Shown piece after piece: positions 8,386 through 18,001 of a DNA stretch of 64,000 bases. This DNA is from Clostridium carboxidivorans P7 (GTDB lineage Bacteria > Bacillota > Clostridia > Clostridiales > Clostridiaceae), in the NCBI RefSeq assembly GCF_001038625.1, contig NZ_CP011803.1:2418001-2482000 (forward strand), read 5' to 3'. Numbering within the stretch: position 1 is the first letter of the stretch; the number at the start of each line of letters is the position of its first letter. The notes below the pieces were generated by a model. The model did no database searches and was not told the DNA's origin. It was given only the letters and a program-made list of their open reading frames with translations. A program made the translations under genes and the position numbers.

Positions 8386-8419
8386 TTCTGATTGAAAATA
8401 ACTCAATCAGAATTTTTTT
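8386..8419 (+). terminator. Orphan intrinsic terminator
   Basis: TTCTGATTGA (8386-8395) pairs with TCAATCAGAA (8403-8412) followed by seven T. No plus-strand gene lies upstream before 6809, so it either ends an unseen short transcript or is left from a lost gene. Confidence 0.75.
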
Positions 8420-8732
8420 GAAATATTTTTCTCATAAAATTTATCTATATACAAAAAATTCAACACTAAAAACAGTTATGTTTCTTTCCCAATTTCAAAT
8501 AATCATCATATAATGCCAACTTTTCAGCATATTGTAGAAAAAAGCTGTAAAAGTAAGTAAAATCATTTATGCAACATTTTATTCATAAATTGCAAATAAG
8601 CTATTGAAGGATTAAAAAAAAGAGCGGTAATAATATGCTTACTTACGAAACTAATTTTTAAAATTTTTTAAAAAGCAAGAAAACTAACCTTCTTTGTCCT
8701 CTGAAAAAATAAGTAAAGGATTGGTGTTAATT

Positions 8733-9836
8733 ATGAAAAAAGTACTTTTGGAAAATGAAATCACTATGGTTTTTCAGCCTAAGCTTGCAGAAATTTTTGG
8801 AGTTACAGAAAGTATAATACTTCAACAAATCCACTACTGGCTTTTAAAGAGCACTCACATAATAGATGGCACACCCTGGATTTATAACAGCTATGAAGCC
8901 TGGCACAATCAAATAAGCTTTTTATGCAAAAGAACCATAATAAGAGCTATAAAAAAGCTTGAAACTTCAGGAGTAGTTTTAAGCTCTAATTTCAATAAAT
9001 CAAAAATGGACAAGACTAAATGGTACACCATAGATTATGAAAAACTTGAAAGCCTATGTGATTCTTTTGAAAATAGTACTAATTCAATAATTGACACTAA
9101 AGGAAAGCCAGGTGAAAATTCATCTGACACTTCTGAAGATGATAAAAAACTAGAAGTTCATTACGAGTTAGAAGCAAATGAAATTTCTATAGATCAAAAT
9201 ATTTATTATGACAAAGATAGCACTTATGAAAATTTAGATGATGTAAATAAGTCCAGCAGTAAGTACCTTTCCACTTCTTCCATTGAGTCAAAAAGTCCTA
9301 TGGATAATGCCTATTTTAATAAAGCAATACCAGAGATTACTACAGAGACTTACTTAAAAAAAGAAGAAGAAGGGTTCGCCGATGTTGTAAATTTTTACAG
9401 TGACAATATAAGCTGTGCCAGTCCTTATGAAATTGACCTGTTAAAAAATTTTATGGAGGACTTTAATTCAAAGGACTTAATTATTCTTGGAATGAAGCAG
9501 GCATTAAAAAGTAATGCCAAAAATTTGAGATATATTGAAAAAGTGCTGTACAGCTGGAAAAATAAAGGTTTAAGGGATGAAAAGGAGGTCATAAACTATT
9601 TAAATAATTATAAAAAACATAAGAATTATTATGGTTTTCATAAATTTAAAACTAACAGTGATTTTCCTGATGATTATAAAAAGCTGCAAGGAAAGGAAAG
9701 CTTTGTAAGAACATGGGGAAACTATGAAAAGAATTGGGGATATAATTCAGAGACTCAGGAAAAAGAATTTGGAAAACATGAATCTGAGGAAGAAAAAACA
9801 GAATGGTATCAAGGAGACATGGAAGGACTCATCTGA
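8733..9836 (+). CDS. DnaD-domain replication protein, phage/plasmid type
   Basis: A 368-residue protein in the style of phage replication initiators. Residues about 1-105 form the winged-helix N-terminus (LAEIFGVTESIILQQIHYWL, KRTIIRAIKKLE), the middle is a low-complexity acidic linker, and about 225-300 form a DnaD C-terminal domain (FYSDNISCASPYEIDLL, LRYIEKVLYSWKNKGL). It would help load helicase at an origin. The ATG at 8733 has AAAGGA upstream; a longer frame starts at 8694. The adjacent partner dnaC is broken, so this is probably a remnant of a lost prophage or plasmid. Confidence 0.85.
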   Translation: MKKVLLENEITMVFQPKLAEIFGVTESIILQQIHYWLLKSTHIIDGTPWIYNSYEAWHNQISFLCKRTIIRAIKKLETSGVVLSSNFNKSKMDKTKWYTIDYEKLESLCDSFENSTNSIIDTKGKPGENSSDTSEDDKKLEVHYELEANEISIDQNIYYDKDSTYENLDDVNKSSSKYLSTSSIESKSPMDNAYFNKAIPEITTETYLKKEEEGFADVVNFYSDNISCASPYEIDLLKNFMEDFNSKDLIILGMKQALKSNAKNLRYIEKVLYSWKNKGLRDEKEVINYLNNYKKHKNYYGFHKFKTNSDFPDDYKKLQGKESFVRTWGNYEKNWGYNSETQEKEFGKHESEEEKTEWYQGDMEGLI

Positions 9837-9859
9837 AGTTTACGCTTTAGAAAACTGCC

Positions 9860-10235
9860 TTCAAATACTTTAAAAGCTTTAAACAAATAAGAAATACTAG
9901 AAAAAATAGTATAGCTTTTTTGAGCAAATACTAAAATTAAAACAAAATATTTTAGATGAAGAATATTATGAAGCCTGCACACGAAAGTTCACAACAGCAC
10001 AGGTTTTAATAATAGATGATCTCTATAAAGGCAAGCTTATTGAGTCAGATATGAACATAACATTTAAAATAATAAATTATAGATACATGAAGAATTTGCC
10101 TATAATAATCTCTTCTGAATTTACTGTGGAAAAACTTTTATATTTTGATGAAAGTATAGGCAGCAAATTTTAGAAATGTGCAAAAATTTCATTGTAGAAA
10201 TACATGAAAAGGAAAATAACTACAGACTGAAATAA
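9860..10235 (+). pseudogene. Decayed DnaC-type helicase loader
   Basis: Two separated frames resemble DnaC. Near 9870-9930 a segment reads as KSFKQIRNTRKNSIAFL, which normally precedes the Walker A loop. That loop and the following ~40 residues are missing. From about 9932 the frame continues as KQNILDEEYYEACTRKF, then the Walker B AQVLIIDDLYKGK and IISSEFTVEKLLYFDE. It stops at about 10171, and the expected tail (ILEMCKNFIVEIHEKE) follows in another frame up to TAA at 10233-10235. Internal deletion plus frameshift make it non-functional. Confidence 0.8.
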
Positions 10236-10401
10236 AGTCAGCTATTCTCTAGATTGTATATAATCTTATAGTAATTAAGCGCAAATTAAAGCAGCTGATG
10301 AACTAAGAATAAATCCCTTAATATATAGCCTGTTAAATGAGATACCCACATCCAAGCATTTAACCTCCAACTGATGCTTAAAAATTGTTATCTAGAGCTG
10401 G

Positions 10402-10437
10402 TAGTCATCGGATAAAGGATTTCCTTAAAATTTTACC
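10402..10437. repeat. 36-bp dispersed repeat, copy 1
   Basis: TAGTCATC..ATAAAGGATTTCC-TTAAAATTTTACC is found here and again at 17515-17550 with 34 of 36 bases identical and in the same orientation. It contains the short palindrome AAGGATTTCCTT. In both places it lies beside gene remnants, so it may be a mobile-element end or recombination scar. The rest of 10236-10567 holds only a hairpin at about 10456-10520. Confidence 0.6.
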
Positions 10438-10567
10438 CGCCGTTTTTTTATTTTCAAAATTGAAATAAAAGAAGTGCCCTTAATCCTTATATTTAAAATA
10501 TTTAAAGACACCTTATTTCTAACTTCAGCTAATAAAATTCTTAGTTAATTCAAGTTAAAATTACACT

Positions 10568-12238
10568 TTATGTTAAAACAAAAACTTCTTTTCCTTCGAA
10601 AGCAATTCCAAGTTCTATTACATTTTTTACTCCAAGCTCAATAAGTTCTTGTTTATAATTCATAGTCTTTATTTGAACTAATGCATTTTCAGCTGCTGTA
10701 TTTAAAGTTTCTTTTCTTCTTTTATTAACTTTTTTAAACTCAATTATTATACCATTTTTATTCATATCCTTTGGAATAATCATTATATCGTATCTTCCAT
10801 AACCACTTTCCCTATTAGATTTCACTCTATATTCATCATTTAATGCTACTAATATTCCAAGTACAAAAGCATGATAAAAGCTCTCACTTTCATCACCTAT
10901 ATCAAAATAACTAAAGCTCTTAACCACATAATCTGCAAAAATATCTTCAAAGGTTTCTATATCTCCATTTGTAAGTGAATTTAACATAAGATTGAATTCA
11001 TCATTATTTACGCTTTCTTTAAGCCAGCTCATTATTATTTCATTATATAAATATTTTACTTCTATATTAGGTATGGCAAGTTCACATACAAGTCTTCCAT
11101 CTGCCTTTCTTGCCTTTTTTACAGTTTTCAAATATCCACTAAGAAGTAAAAAACTCCATACATTTTCTGTACTCTTATCTATTTCCTTCATTTCAATATT
11201 TTCATTTATATCTTTTGTTATACTTTTATTTTGAATTAAATCTTCCAGTTCACTTTTTAGCTGCTGACCGCCTTTTGTTATAAGGCTTTTCACTAAATCA
11301 TTGCTGCTGGTATTTATCCAATATGGCTGAAGTCCTTCTTCATAATTGTTCACATAATTTAATATTGACCAAGGATTATATATTATATTTCCTCCAAATA
11401 CATAGCCGTTATACCAGCTTTTAACTTCATCCAGCTTAAATTCCACTTCATAATATCTGAAAATTTTTTCTATTTCAACTTCTGAAAATCCAAAATAGCT
11501 GCTGTATTTATTCTTTAAAATACTATATACATTTAAATTATTAAGTCCTGAAAATATACTTTCCTTTGCTACTCTAAGTATACCTGTAAGAATTGCCTTT
11601 TCTAAATATATATTATCCTTCAAGCCTCCACTTAAAAAATTTCTCATGAAATTTATAATATCTTCATAGTAATCACCAGTATATCCACTTTGTATTGGTA
11701 CATTATATTCATCTATAATTATTACGGCTTTTTTACTATAGTACTTAGATAAATACATACTTAAACTTAATAAGCTTTTATGGTAATATATATCCTCTGC
11801 CTTTAAGTTCATAACATCTTTGTACATTTCTTTTTCTTCATCATTCATTACATTGCTTTCAAGAAGATATTTATGTCTTTTAAATTCGCTTCCTATTACA
11901 AATTTCATCCCACTTTTACAATCTTTCCAACTTAAATATTTTTCATCCTTAAAGGTGAGATAAATAACCGGATAACTTCCTTGATTCCCCATAATATCTT
12001 TATATTTATATATATTCAATTCTTTAAAAAGAAAGCTGTTATCTTCATCAGTCTTTTCAAAGAAATACTTAAGCATACTCATATTGATAGTCTTTCCAAA
12101 ACGTCTTGGCCTTGGTAATAATATAACTTCACTGCCATCCTCTAAAATTTCTTTTATTAATAAACTTTTATCCATAAAGTAATAATTTTCACTTATTAAT
12201 TTTTTAAAATCACTTATACCTATAGGAATTTTTTTCAC
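10568..12238 (-). CDS. AAA-ATPase-like / PD-(D/E)XK nuclease superfamily protein
   Basis: A 556-residue protein of the widespread AAA-ATPase_like plus DUF1703 family. The N-terminus has the diagnostic YFMDKSLLIKEIL and RPRRFGKTINMSML (P-loop variant, about residues 42-55), with a Walker B-like KKAVIIIDEY near 165. The C-terminus ends in a PD-(D/E)XK-type fold: GYGRYDIMIIP then GIIIEFKK (about 475-505). Start is GTG behind GGAAGGAAGTGG. Family function is unknown; copies are often multiple in Bacteroidetes and clostridia and are suspected mobile or defence-related genes. It stands alone on its strand. Confidence 0.88.
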   Translation of the reverse strand: MKKIPIGISDFKKLISENYYFMDKSLLIKEILEDGSEVILLPRPRRFGKTINMSMLKYFFEKTDEDNSFLFKELNIYKYKDIMGNQGSYPVIYLTFKDEKYLSWKDCKSGMKFVIGSEFKRHKYLLESNVMNDEEKEMYKDVMNLKAEDIYYHKSLLSLSMYLSKYYSKKAVIIIDEYNVPIQSGYTGDYYEDIINFMRNFLSGGLKDNIYLEKAILTGILRVAKESIFSGLNNLNVYSILKNKYSSYFGFSEVEIEKIFRYYEVEFKLDEVKSWYNGYVFGGNIIYNPWSILNYVNNYEEGLQPYWINTSSNDLVKSLITKGGQQLKSELEDLIQNKSITKDINENIEMKEIDKSTENVWSFLLLSGYLKTVKKARKADGRLVCELAIPNIEVKYLYNEIIMSWLKESVNNDEFNLMLNSLTNGDIETFEDIFADYVVKSFSYFDIGDESESFYHAFVLGILVALNDEYRVKSNRESGYGRYDIMIIPKDMNKNGIIIEFKKVNKRRKETLNTAAENALVQIKTMNYKQELIELGVKNVIELGIAFEGKEVFVLT

Positions 12239-12954
12239 TTAACCACTTCCTTCCCTAACAATTATTTTAACACAAACAGTGCTATTTAAACATTCATAAA
12301 AATAAATGCTACTGCTGATTTATGGCAATATCATTTATTTTTAATAGTATAGTGTTTTAGTAAAGAAAAACATATATCTCTTGTTGCATTTTTCATATAA
12401 TTTAAGGTTAAATATAAAAATATTATAATAAATTTCAAAATATATCATTTAGACTGTATTAGAGGCAAAGACTATACTTAGAAAAATCAGATAAAAGAAT
12501 AATTCTTATCTTAAAAAATAATTTTTATTTAAAATGAAGAGTAATAATATGAACTTAAAGTATGAAAACAGGAGTATATATAAAGCAAATAGAAGAATTT
12601 AATTGATAATCAAATATAACTTTTAATTTTAAAGAAAACGGGCTATTGTAATCGTTATAGCTATAATAGTCCTGATTTTATTTTAATATATTTATGCATA
12701 CAACGTCATATATCTTTTATTCGATGTAAAAAAAAGATTTTATTAAGTTAGCTAAAATTATATTTGAAAGTTTGTCTTCAAAATACATAATGAATAATTT
12801 GTTTGCGTGAAATATAAAAATCACATAATTGGAACAATTGGAAAAATTATGACAAAAACAAAACAATCATAAAATTATGTTAACATACTATTCATATCCA
12901 ATAATTAATTGTCTTTATAATTTATTAATATTTTTTTGAAAGGGGCTATTTTAA
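12239..12954. other. Gene-poor AT-rich gap
   Basis: About 700 bases without a supportable gene. Around 12640-12688 one plus frame gives RKRAIVIVIAIIVLILF and a stop, like the end of a lost membrane protein. The final bases before 12955 contain the permease ribosome site AAAGGGG. Confidence 0.5.
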
Positions 12955-14355
12955 ATGGAAAAAGAAGAATTGACACGTGGCCTAAAAGCACGTCATATTG
13001 AATTGATTGCTTTAGGTGGCACAATTGGTGTCGGCTTGTTTATGGGATCGGCTAGTACCATCAAATGGGCAGGACCATCAGTATTATTGGCTTATGCAGT
13101 AGCAGGCATTGCTATGTATATAGTTATGAGAATAATGGGAGAAATGCTTTATCTTGAACCATTGACTGGTTCTTTTGCAACTTATGCAAATAAATATATA
13201 TCTCCTTGGGCTGGCTATATGACAGCATGGTGTTATTGGTTTATGTGGATAGCTGTGGGCATGTCTGAAGTTACTGCTATCGGAATTTATATGAATTATT
13301 GGTTTCCAGCTTTGCCATCTTGGATTCCAGCTTTGGTAGGTGTAGCTATTCTTGCTGCTGCCAATATGACTTCAGTTAAATTTTATGGTGAATTTGAATT
13401 CTGGTTTTCAATGATTAAGATCATTACGATTATTGCTATGCTATTAGTTGGATTTGGTTTGATTTTCTTTGGTCTTGGTAACCACGGGACAGCCGTTGGT
13501 TTAACAAACCTTACAGCAAATGGAGGCTTCTTTGCCGGAGGTTGGAAAGGTTGGCTATTTGCTTTATGCTTGGTAACGGCATCTTATCAAGGTGTAGAAC
13601 TTATTGGAATCACAGCTGGAGAAGCACAGGACCCAAAAAACACATTAAGAAAAGCAACAAAAAATATTATTTGGCGTATATTGATTTTCTACATTGGTGC
13701 TATATTTGTAATTGTGACTATTTATCCTTGGAATAAAATAAGTGCACTTGGCAGTCCATTTGTTTTAACTTTTGCTAAGGTTGGAATTTCTGCTGCTGCT
13801 GGTATTATCAATTTCGTAGTATTGACAGCTGCAATGTCTGGTTGTAACAGTGGAATTTACAGCTGTGGTCGTATGCTTTATACATTATCAAGAAATGGCC
13901 AAGCTCCTAAATTCCTAGGCAAAGTAAATAAAGAGGGTGTACCAGTTAATGCTCTTAGAACAACTTTGGCTTGTTTGCTATTATGTGTAATTTTAAATTA
14001 TCTTTGCCCAAATTCTAAATTGTTTGTTTATATTTATAGTGCAAGTGTACTTCCAGGAATGATTCCATGGGTTGTTTTGTGTATCAGTCAAATAAAATTC
14101 AGAAAAGAACATGCAGCCGAAATGGAAACACATCCTTTTAAATCAAAGTTATTCCCATATGCTAACTATATTGTAGTAGTTTATCTTTGCTTAGTTTTAA
14201 TCGGCATGTGCTTTAATTCAGATACACAGATTCCACTATTGGTTGGAGCTATTTTCTGTGCTATCGTTACTATCGCATATTTTGCTTTTGGTATTAACAA
14301 AAAATCTGCTTCAAAAGTAGAAGAATTTGAAGATAAAAAATTAGAAGCTAAATAA
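12955..14355 (+). CDS. Amino acid permease, APC superfamily (AAT type)
   Basis: A 466-residue, 12-helix transporter for amino acid/proton symport. It begins with the AAT signature ([20 protein letters not shown]), then GLFMGSA, and keeps [11 protein letters not shown] and [12 protein letters not shown]. The overall pattern is close to D-serine/D-alanine/glycine and aromatic or basic amino acid permeases; the substrate cannot be read. Compared with its neighbours it uses more GC-ending codons and has a long empty upstream region, which may point to acquisition from another Firmicute. It is monocistronic with a terminator at 14393-14434. Confidence 0.9.
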   Translation: MEKEELTRGLKARHIELIALGGTIGVGLFMGSASTIKWAGPSVLLAYAVAGIAMYIVMRIMGEMLYLEPLTGSFATYANKYISPWAGYMTAWCYWFMWIAVGMSEVTAIGIYMNYWFPALPSWIPALVGVAILAAANMTSVKFYGEFEFWFSMIKIITIIAMLLVGFGLIFFGLGNHGTAVGLTNLTANGGFFAGGWKGWLFALCLVTASYQGVELIGITAGEAQDPKNTLRKATKNIIWRILIFYIGAIFVIVTIYPWNKISALGSPFVLTFAKVGISAAAGIINFVVLTAAMSGCNSGIYSCGRMLYTLSRNGQAPKFLGKVNKEGVPVNALRTTLACLLLCVILNYLCPNSKLFVYIYSASVLPGMIPWVVLCISQIKFRKEHAAEMETHPFKSKLFPYANYIVVVYLCLVLIGMCFNSDTQIPLLVGAIFCAIVTIAYFAFGINKKSASKVEEFEDKKLEAK

Positions 14356-14392
14356 AGGATATTAGCAATGCTAACGATCGGATAAAATTATG

Positions 14393-14434
14393 AAAGCATC
14401 ATCAAGAGTTTTATAACTCATGATGATGCTTTTG
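14393..14434 (+). terminator. Intrinsic terminator after the amino acid permease
   Basis: AAGCATCATCA (14393-14403) pairs with TGATGATGCTT (14421-14431), followed by TTTGTT. Confidence 0.9.
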
Positions 14435-14484
14435 TTATGTGATTTGCATTGTCTGATAATAGTACCTAAATAGATCTAGCAATA

Positions 14485-15267
14485 TCACACATGAATCCCA
14501 ACACCATCAATCTTTCCATTTTCTAATACTCTTAACTGATGTTTTGTATATACCCCTTGAAAGAAATCCTCACTAGAAAGAGTATACTCAATGCATAAGC
14601 CCTGCTGCCTTTTTAGGGAAGCATCTGCGAATTCACAAGCTGTCACCTGTATTATATCTTGTATCTCTTTACCTTCATCTGCAAATAGCTCTTTGAAGTA
14701 CTTTTCTGCTTCTTTTGTTATTTTCAATAAATCCTTTTCCATTTTATCAAATAGTACTAAGAATTTTTTCCTATCACCTTCGCTTATATCTTGAACTTCC
14801 TTATCAGAAAAAAAATCTCCTATATAAATGCCTTCCTCATAAACAATTCCGTCTTCCTGCTGTTCAATATCCATTAAAACAGCATTATCATGGCATACTT
14901 CAGCAGCCTTATATATATCAAACTGATAATCACAGGTCGTAAATTTAAATACTCCTTCTTCTTTATCAAAATTCATAAATACCCTAAAGATATAATTATC
15001 CTTTGATAAATACTCAATTGCACCATCAGTCCAAATCCTATCTGAATTCTTTAATTTTCCAATTATAACCGTTGATATTTTATATGTCTTATCCATAAGA
15101 AGTCTTTCATTAATTCTTTTCATTCCTGCATTTATTAAATCAACCTGTGTGTTAAATACCTCCATTCTCTTTAATGCCTCTTTTGATGCTCCTTTTTCAT
15201 CTCCTTGCAGTACAAATAAAATTTTTTCTTTTACTGGCCAAAACCAATTATTTTTTGTGTCTTTCAT
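14485..15267 (-). CDS. Conserved hypothetical protein, 260 aa
   Basis: A soluble, acidic protein with no signal or membrane segment that I do not recognise. It starts with an ATG behind GGAGAGTAATT. Long amphipathic helices are likely at residues 30-55 and 165-200 (DRKKFLVLFDKMEKDLLKI), with beta-rich stretches between. A single unit facing the permease gene. Confidence 0.6.
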   Translation of the reverse strand: MKDTKNNWFWPVKEKILFVLQGDEKGASKEALKRMEVFNTQVDLINAGMKRINERLLMDKTYKISTVIIGKLKNSDRIWTDGAIEYLSKDNYIFRVFMNFDKEEGVFKFTTCDYQFDIYKAAEVCHDNAVLMDIEQQEDGIVYEEGIYIGDFFSDKEVQDISEGDRKKFLVLFDKMEKDLLKITKEAEKYFKELFADEGKEIQDIIQVTACEFADASLKRQQGLCIEYTLSSEDFFQGVYTKHQLRVLENGKIDGVGIHV

Positions 15268-15371
15268 AATAATTACTCTCCTATAATATAAGTCATAGAA
15301 TCTAATGTGCTTAAAATGATATCAGCGAAAATCTTTTTCTCTCAGGAATTCTTCATGAGGATAAATTAATT

Positions 15372-16067
15372 TTAATCACGGGTTTCTTTGAAATTGCCAG
15401 TATTTATAGGAATTTCTTTTCCAAGGAATTTAGGATTAGGTTTTAATATGTTTACTGCAATAAAATCTTTATAAATAGCTAAACTCTCTCTTAGTTTATA
15501 TTTTACGATATCTACATAAATATGTTTGTCCGCTTTTACTCCATAGCATTCAATTCCCATGCCTTTTGCTGAGTACACTGCCCTTTTAAGATGGTAATCC
15601 TGTGTTACTATTACAGCACTATTTACTTTAAATATATGTTTTGCCCTATAGATACTTTCATAAGTACTAAAACCTGCATGATCTAAAAATATGCTGGAAC
15701 TTTTTATCCCTCTCTGCTCTAGATATTTTCTCATATTATTAACTTCATCATATTGTAAATTTCCATGATCACCAGTTACTAATATTTTAAGATTACTGTT
15801 TTCTTTATATATTTCTAGAGCAGTGTCAACCCTGTCTTTTAATATATCACTTAATCTTCCATCAGGGTATACATAAGCTCCAGGAATAATTATACACTCT
15901 ACCCTCGGAACAGAATGTTTGTCTACTATGTATTTATTAGCTTTGTTTATTACCCAAAAGTCAACACATATAAATTGAAATATAAAAATTAATAGAAATA
16001 TGAAAATAGGTTTAAGTATCTTTGTTTTACTAAAAACTTTTCTAATTTTTATAATATTCTCCCCCAT
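15372..16067 (-). CDS. SanA/YdcF-like DUF218 protein
   Basis: One N-terminal membrane helix (about residues 18-36) then a DUF218 domain: VECIIIPGAYVYPDGRLSDIL, ILVTGDHG, SSSIFLDHAGFSTYESI, and AVIVTQDYHLKRAVY. Members include E. coli SanA (envelope barrier to vancomycin) and YdcF; the biochemical activity is unsettled. It starts six bases after the stop of the membrane protein upstream, has no separate ribosome site and is probably translationally coupled, in an operon with the MarR regulator. Confidence 0.85.
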   Translation of the reverse strand: MGENIIKIRKVFSKTKILKPIFIFLLIFIFQFICVDFWVINKANKYIVDKHSVPRVECIIIPGAYVYPDGRLSDILKDRVDTALEIYKENSNLKILVTGDHGNLQYDEVNNMRKYLEQRGIKSSSIFLDHAGFSTYESIYRAKHIFKVNSAVIVTQDYHLKRAVYSAKGMGIECYGVKADKHIYVDIVKYKLRESLAIYKDFIAVNILKPNPKFLGKEIPINTGNFKETRD

Positions 16068-16073
16068 TCAATA

Positions 16074-16922
16074 TCAATGTTTTTGAAAGCATATAATTAT
16101 GTCTTTATTATTTTTTAACATTTGCCATAAAAATACTAAAGCTACAAATGTAATCACACTAAAACAAATTATTAACTGTATATTATTAGAAATTCCCATA
16201 TTCATAGCAACAATCATTAAAGAAATAATATCAATATTAGTTATTATAGCAAAAATTATCATCATAGGTGCTAGAAGATATCCTAAGCTTTTCTTTTTAA
16301 TAAGGCTTATGGCAGCGATAATCATTAGTGGAAGAAAAAAAGAAAAATCCAAAGCTTGAACTGGATTTGTAGTCAAATTATCCTTAACAATACTCTCTGG
16401 TACAGTACCTGTTAAAACTGCAGGCAGTGAATCGGAAAGCCATAAAAAAACAAATACTACTGCAATTACCAGTAAAAAGCTTCCTACTGCTTTAGTAGGG
16501 GTTTTTTCATTAAACCAGCTTTTAAAGTCTTCACTAATGTGCTTAGTAAAAAAGCATAATAATGAAAAAATTGATAGTCCTAAAATGCAGCAATAAATAT
16601 GAAATAAAAAGTTAAAATGTACAGCAAAGCAGTAAATAATGTAAGAATAAACATTAGTAATCATTGTTCCAAGCCAAATTATTTTAAAAGTCCTACATCC
16701 TTTTGAAGCTCCAATACCTGAAACTAAAAGAACAGGCACCACAAAAAATACATTTGAAATATCTTGTCCAATACATTGGGATAGCCAGTCTATAGTTTCT
16801 TTTGAATACAACTTTTGATGCCAAATTCCTATGCTGCTGCAAATAACCATAAGTATAGCTATAGGAATAGTAAAATATATAATATATTTATCAATCTGAA
16901 GTTTAAATTCATTTTTATCCAT
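16074..16922 (-). CDS. Polytopic membrane protein, function unknown
   Basis: About eight hydrophobic helices across 282 residues, beginning MDKNEFKLQIDKYIIYF. The ATG at 16922 follows GTGGAG and is chosen over a frame opening at 16943 that overlaps the MarR stop. I do not recognise the family. The gene lies between marR and the SanA-like gene in one transcript, so the three probably respond to a common envelope or chemical signal. Confidence 0.7.
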   Translation of the reverse strand: MDKNEFKLQIDKYIIYFTIPIAILMVICSSIGIWHQKLYSKETIDWLSQCIGQDISNVFFVVPVLLVSGIGASKGCRTFKIIWLGTMITNVYSYIIYCFAVHFNFLFHIYCCILGLSIFSLLCFFTKHISEDFKSWFNEKTPTKAVGSFLLVIAVVFVFLWLSDSLPAVLTGTVPESIVKDNLTTNPVQALDFSFFLPLMIIAAISLIKKKSLGYLLAPMMIIFAIITNIDIISLMIVAMNMGISNNIQLIICFSVITFVALVFLWQMLKNNKDIIICFQKH

Positions 16923-16935
16923 TTTTTCTCCACTT

Positions 16936-17406
16936 CTAAACATTATTATTTTTCATGTCCATTTCATCAGCATTTAATATAATTTTCTGAATAACTTTTC
17001 TTGTAGTTGTCAATTCATCTTTTCCTATACCCTTAAACAAGCTTTCAATAAAAGTATTTCCTTCTTCCCTAAGCTTTGTTAGCAGGTTATAACTGTATTC
17101 TGTCAATTTTAGCCTAGTTACACGAGCATCCTTTTCATCCTTATCTAATATTAATAAATCTTTCTCTTGCAGCTTTAACGCAACCTGTTTAACATTTTGA
17201 TGAGAACTTCCCATTTCCTTTGCAGCTTCTTTTATTGTTGGTGGATTATCAAATAAATTATCAATTACAATTGATAAAAACCACTGTTTTGTTGTAATAT
17301 CAAATTTTTTAAATTCTCTTCCAAGTAAAGTATCTACCTTGTTAGCAATTAGAAATAGTGCTCCAAATAAATACTGTATATCACTGGTCTTTTCAACTTT
17401 TTTCAT
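16936..17406 (-). CDS. MarR family transcriptional regulator
   Basis: A 156-residue winged-helix regulator: KQWFLSIVIDNL, then the recognition helix region TIKEAAKEMGSSHQNVKQVALKL and the wing KDEKDARVTRLKLTE. MarR dimers normally bind palindromes in their own promoter and release on ligand binding. The ATG at 17406 follows GGGGGT. A perfect palindrome lies 22 bases upstream (17429-17448), overlapping the start of the transcript, so autoregulation of the three-gene operon is likely. Confidence 0.9.
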   Translation of the reverse strand: MKKVEKTSDIQYLFGALFLIANKVDTLLGREFKKFDITTKQWFLSIVIDNLFDNPPTIKEAAKEMGSSHQNVKQVALKLQEKDLLILDKDEKDARVTRLKLTEYSYNLLTKLREEGNTFIESLFKGIGKDELTTTRKVIQKIILNADEMDMKNNNV

Positions 17407-17428
17407 ATTTACCCCCAAATACCAAAAT

Positions 17429-17448
17429 AAAGGTAATACATTACCTTT
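17429..17448. promoter_or_regulatory. MarR operator palindrome
   Basis: AAAGGTAAT-AC-ATTACCTTT, a perfect inverted repeat with a two-base spacer. A second half-site ATTACCTTT (about 17460-17468) sits inside the promoter spacer. Confidence 0.75.
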
Positions 17449-17454
17449 ATAGAT

Positions 17455-17483
17455 AATATATTACCTTTCTTACATTATGTCAA
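17455..17483 (-). promoter_or_regulatory. Promoter of the marR operon
   Basis: Minus strand TTGACA (17483-17478), 17 bases, TATATT (17460-17455). It overlaps the MarR half-site and directly precedes the full palindrome. Confidence 0.75.
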
Positions 17484-17514
17484 TACCTCTCTTTAATTCC
17501 ACTTAAAGAGCGGT

Positions 17515-17550
17515 TAGTCATCAAATAAAGGATTTCCTTAAAATTTTACC
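17515..17550. repeat. 36-bp dispersed repeat, copy 2
   Basis: Second copy of the element at 10402-10437. It overlaps the last codons and stop of the truncated methyltransferase gene (stop 17546-17548). Confidence 0.6.
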
Positions 17551-17890
17551 AAATTAACGGAATTAAACGATAATGTGTCTTTAAACAATAATCTTTATAT
17601 CCTGGAAGTTCTCGTAAAAGCACTTCTTCTTCACTTTTTATTCTAAATACATTCATTGGCACAGAAAGAAGAAAAGGTATCACTGCCCAATAAGAACCAA
17701 GTGCCAAAGGAGTAAATAGAAACATTATAAGCATTCCTAAATACATTGGATGGCGAACTATAGAATATGGTCCCGTTGATATAACCTGCTGCTTGTTTTC
17801 AACCTGTATAATAGTAGAAGCATAACTGTTTTCATTAAAGACAAAGATAATAAAAATGTAGCCTGAGAGTACAATAACTCGCCTATTTTT
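17546..17890 (-). pseudogene. 5'-truncated isoprenylcysteine carboxyl methyltransferase (ICMT)-like protein
   Basis: The minus frame keeps the diagnostic C-terminal half of the ICMT/PEMT family: STGPYSIVRHPMYLG, a hydrophobic stretch, IKSEEEVLLRELPGYKDY and YRLIPLIW. The frame is open upstream for about 50 codons to a stop near 17893 but lacks a start codon with a ribosome site and the first membrane helices, roughly half the usual length. An ATG-initiated product of 66 residues would not contain the cofactor motif. Probably dead. Confidence 0.7.
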
Positions 17891-18001
17891 ATTTTATTCT
17901 CCATTAATCCCTCACCTTGATAATTATTATAAACCCACCCCTAAGGGGCGAGTCAATTATTTTAAAAACTTATTTGTTATCAAAATTGGATTTTTTTTCT
18001 T

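Noticed and set aside
8733..12238. Prophage
   Set aside because: Only DnaD and dnaC-type genes are present; no structural, lysis or integrase genes.
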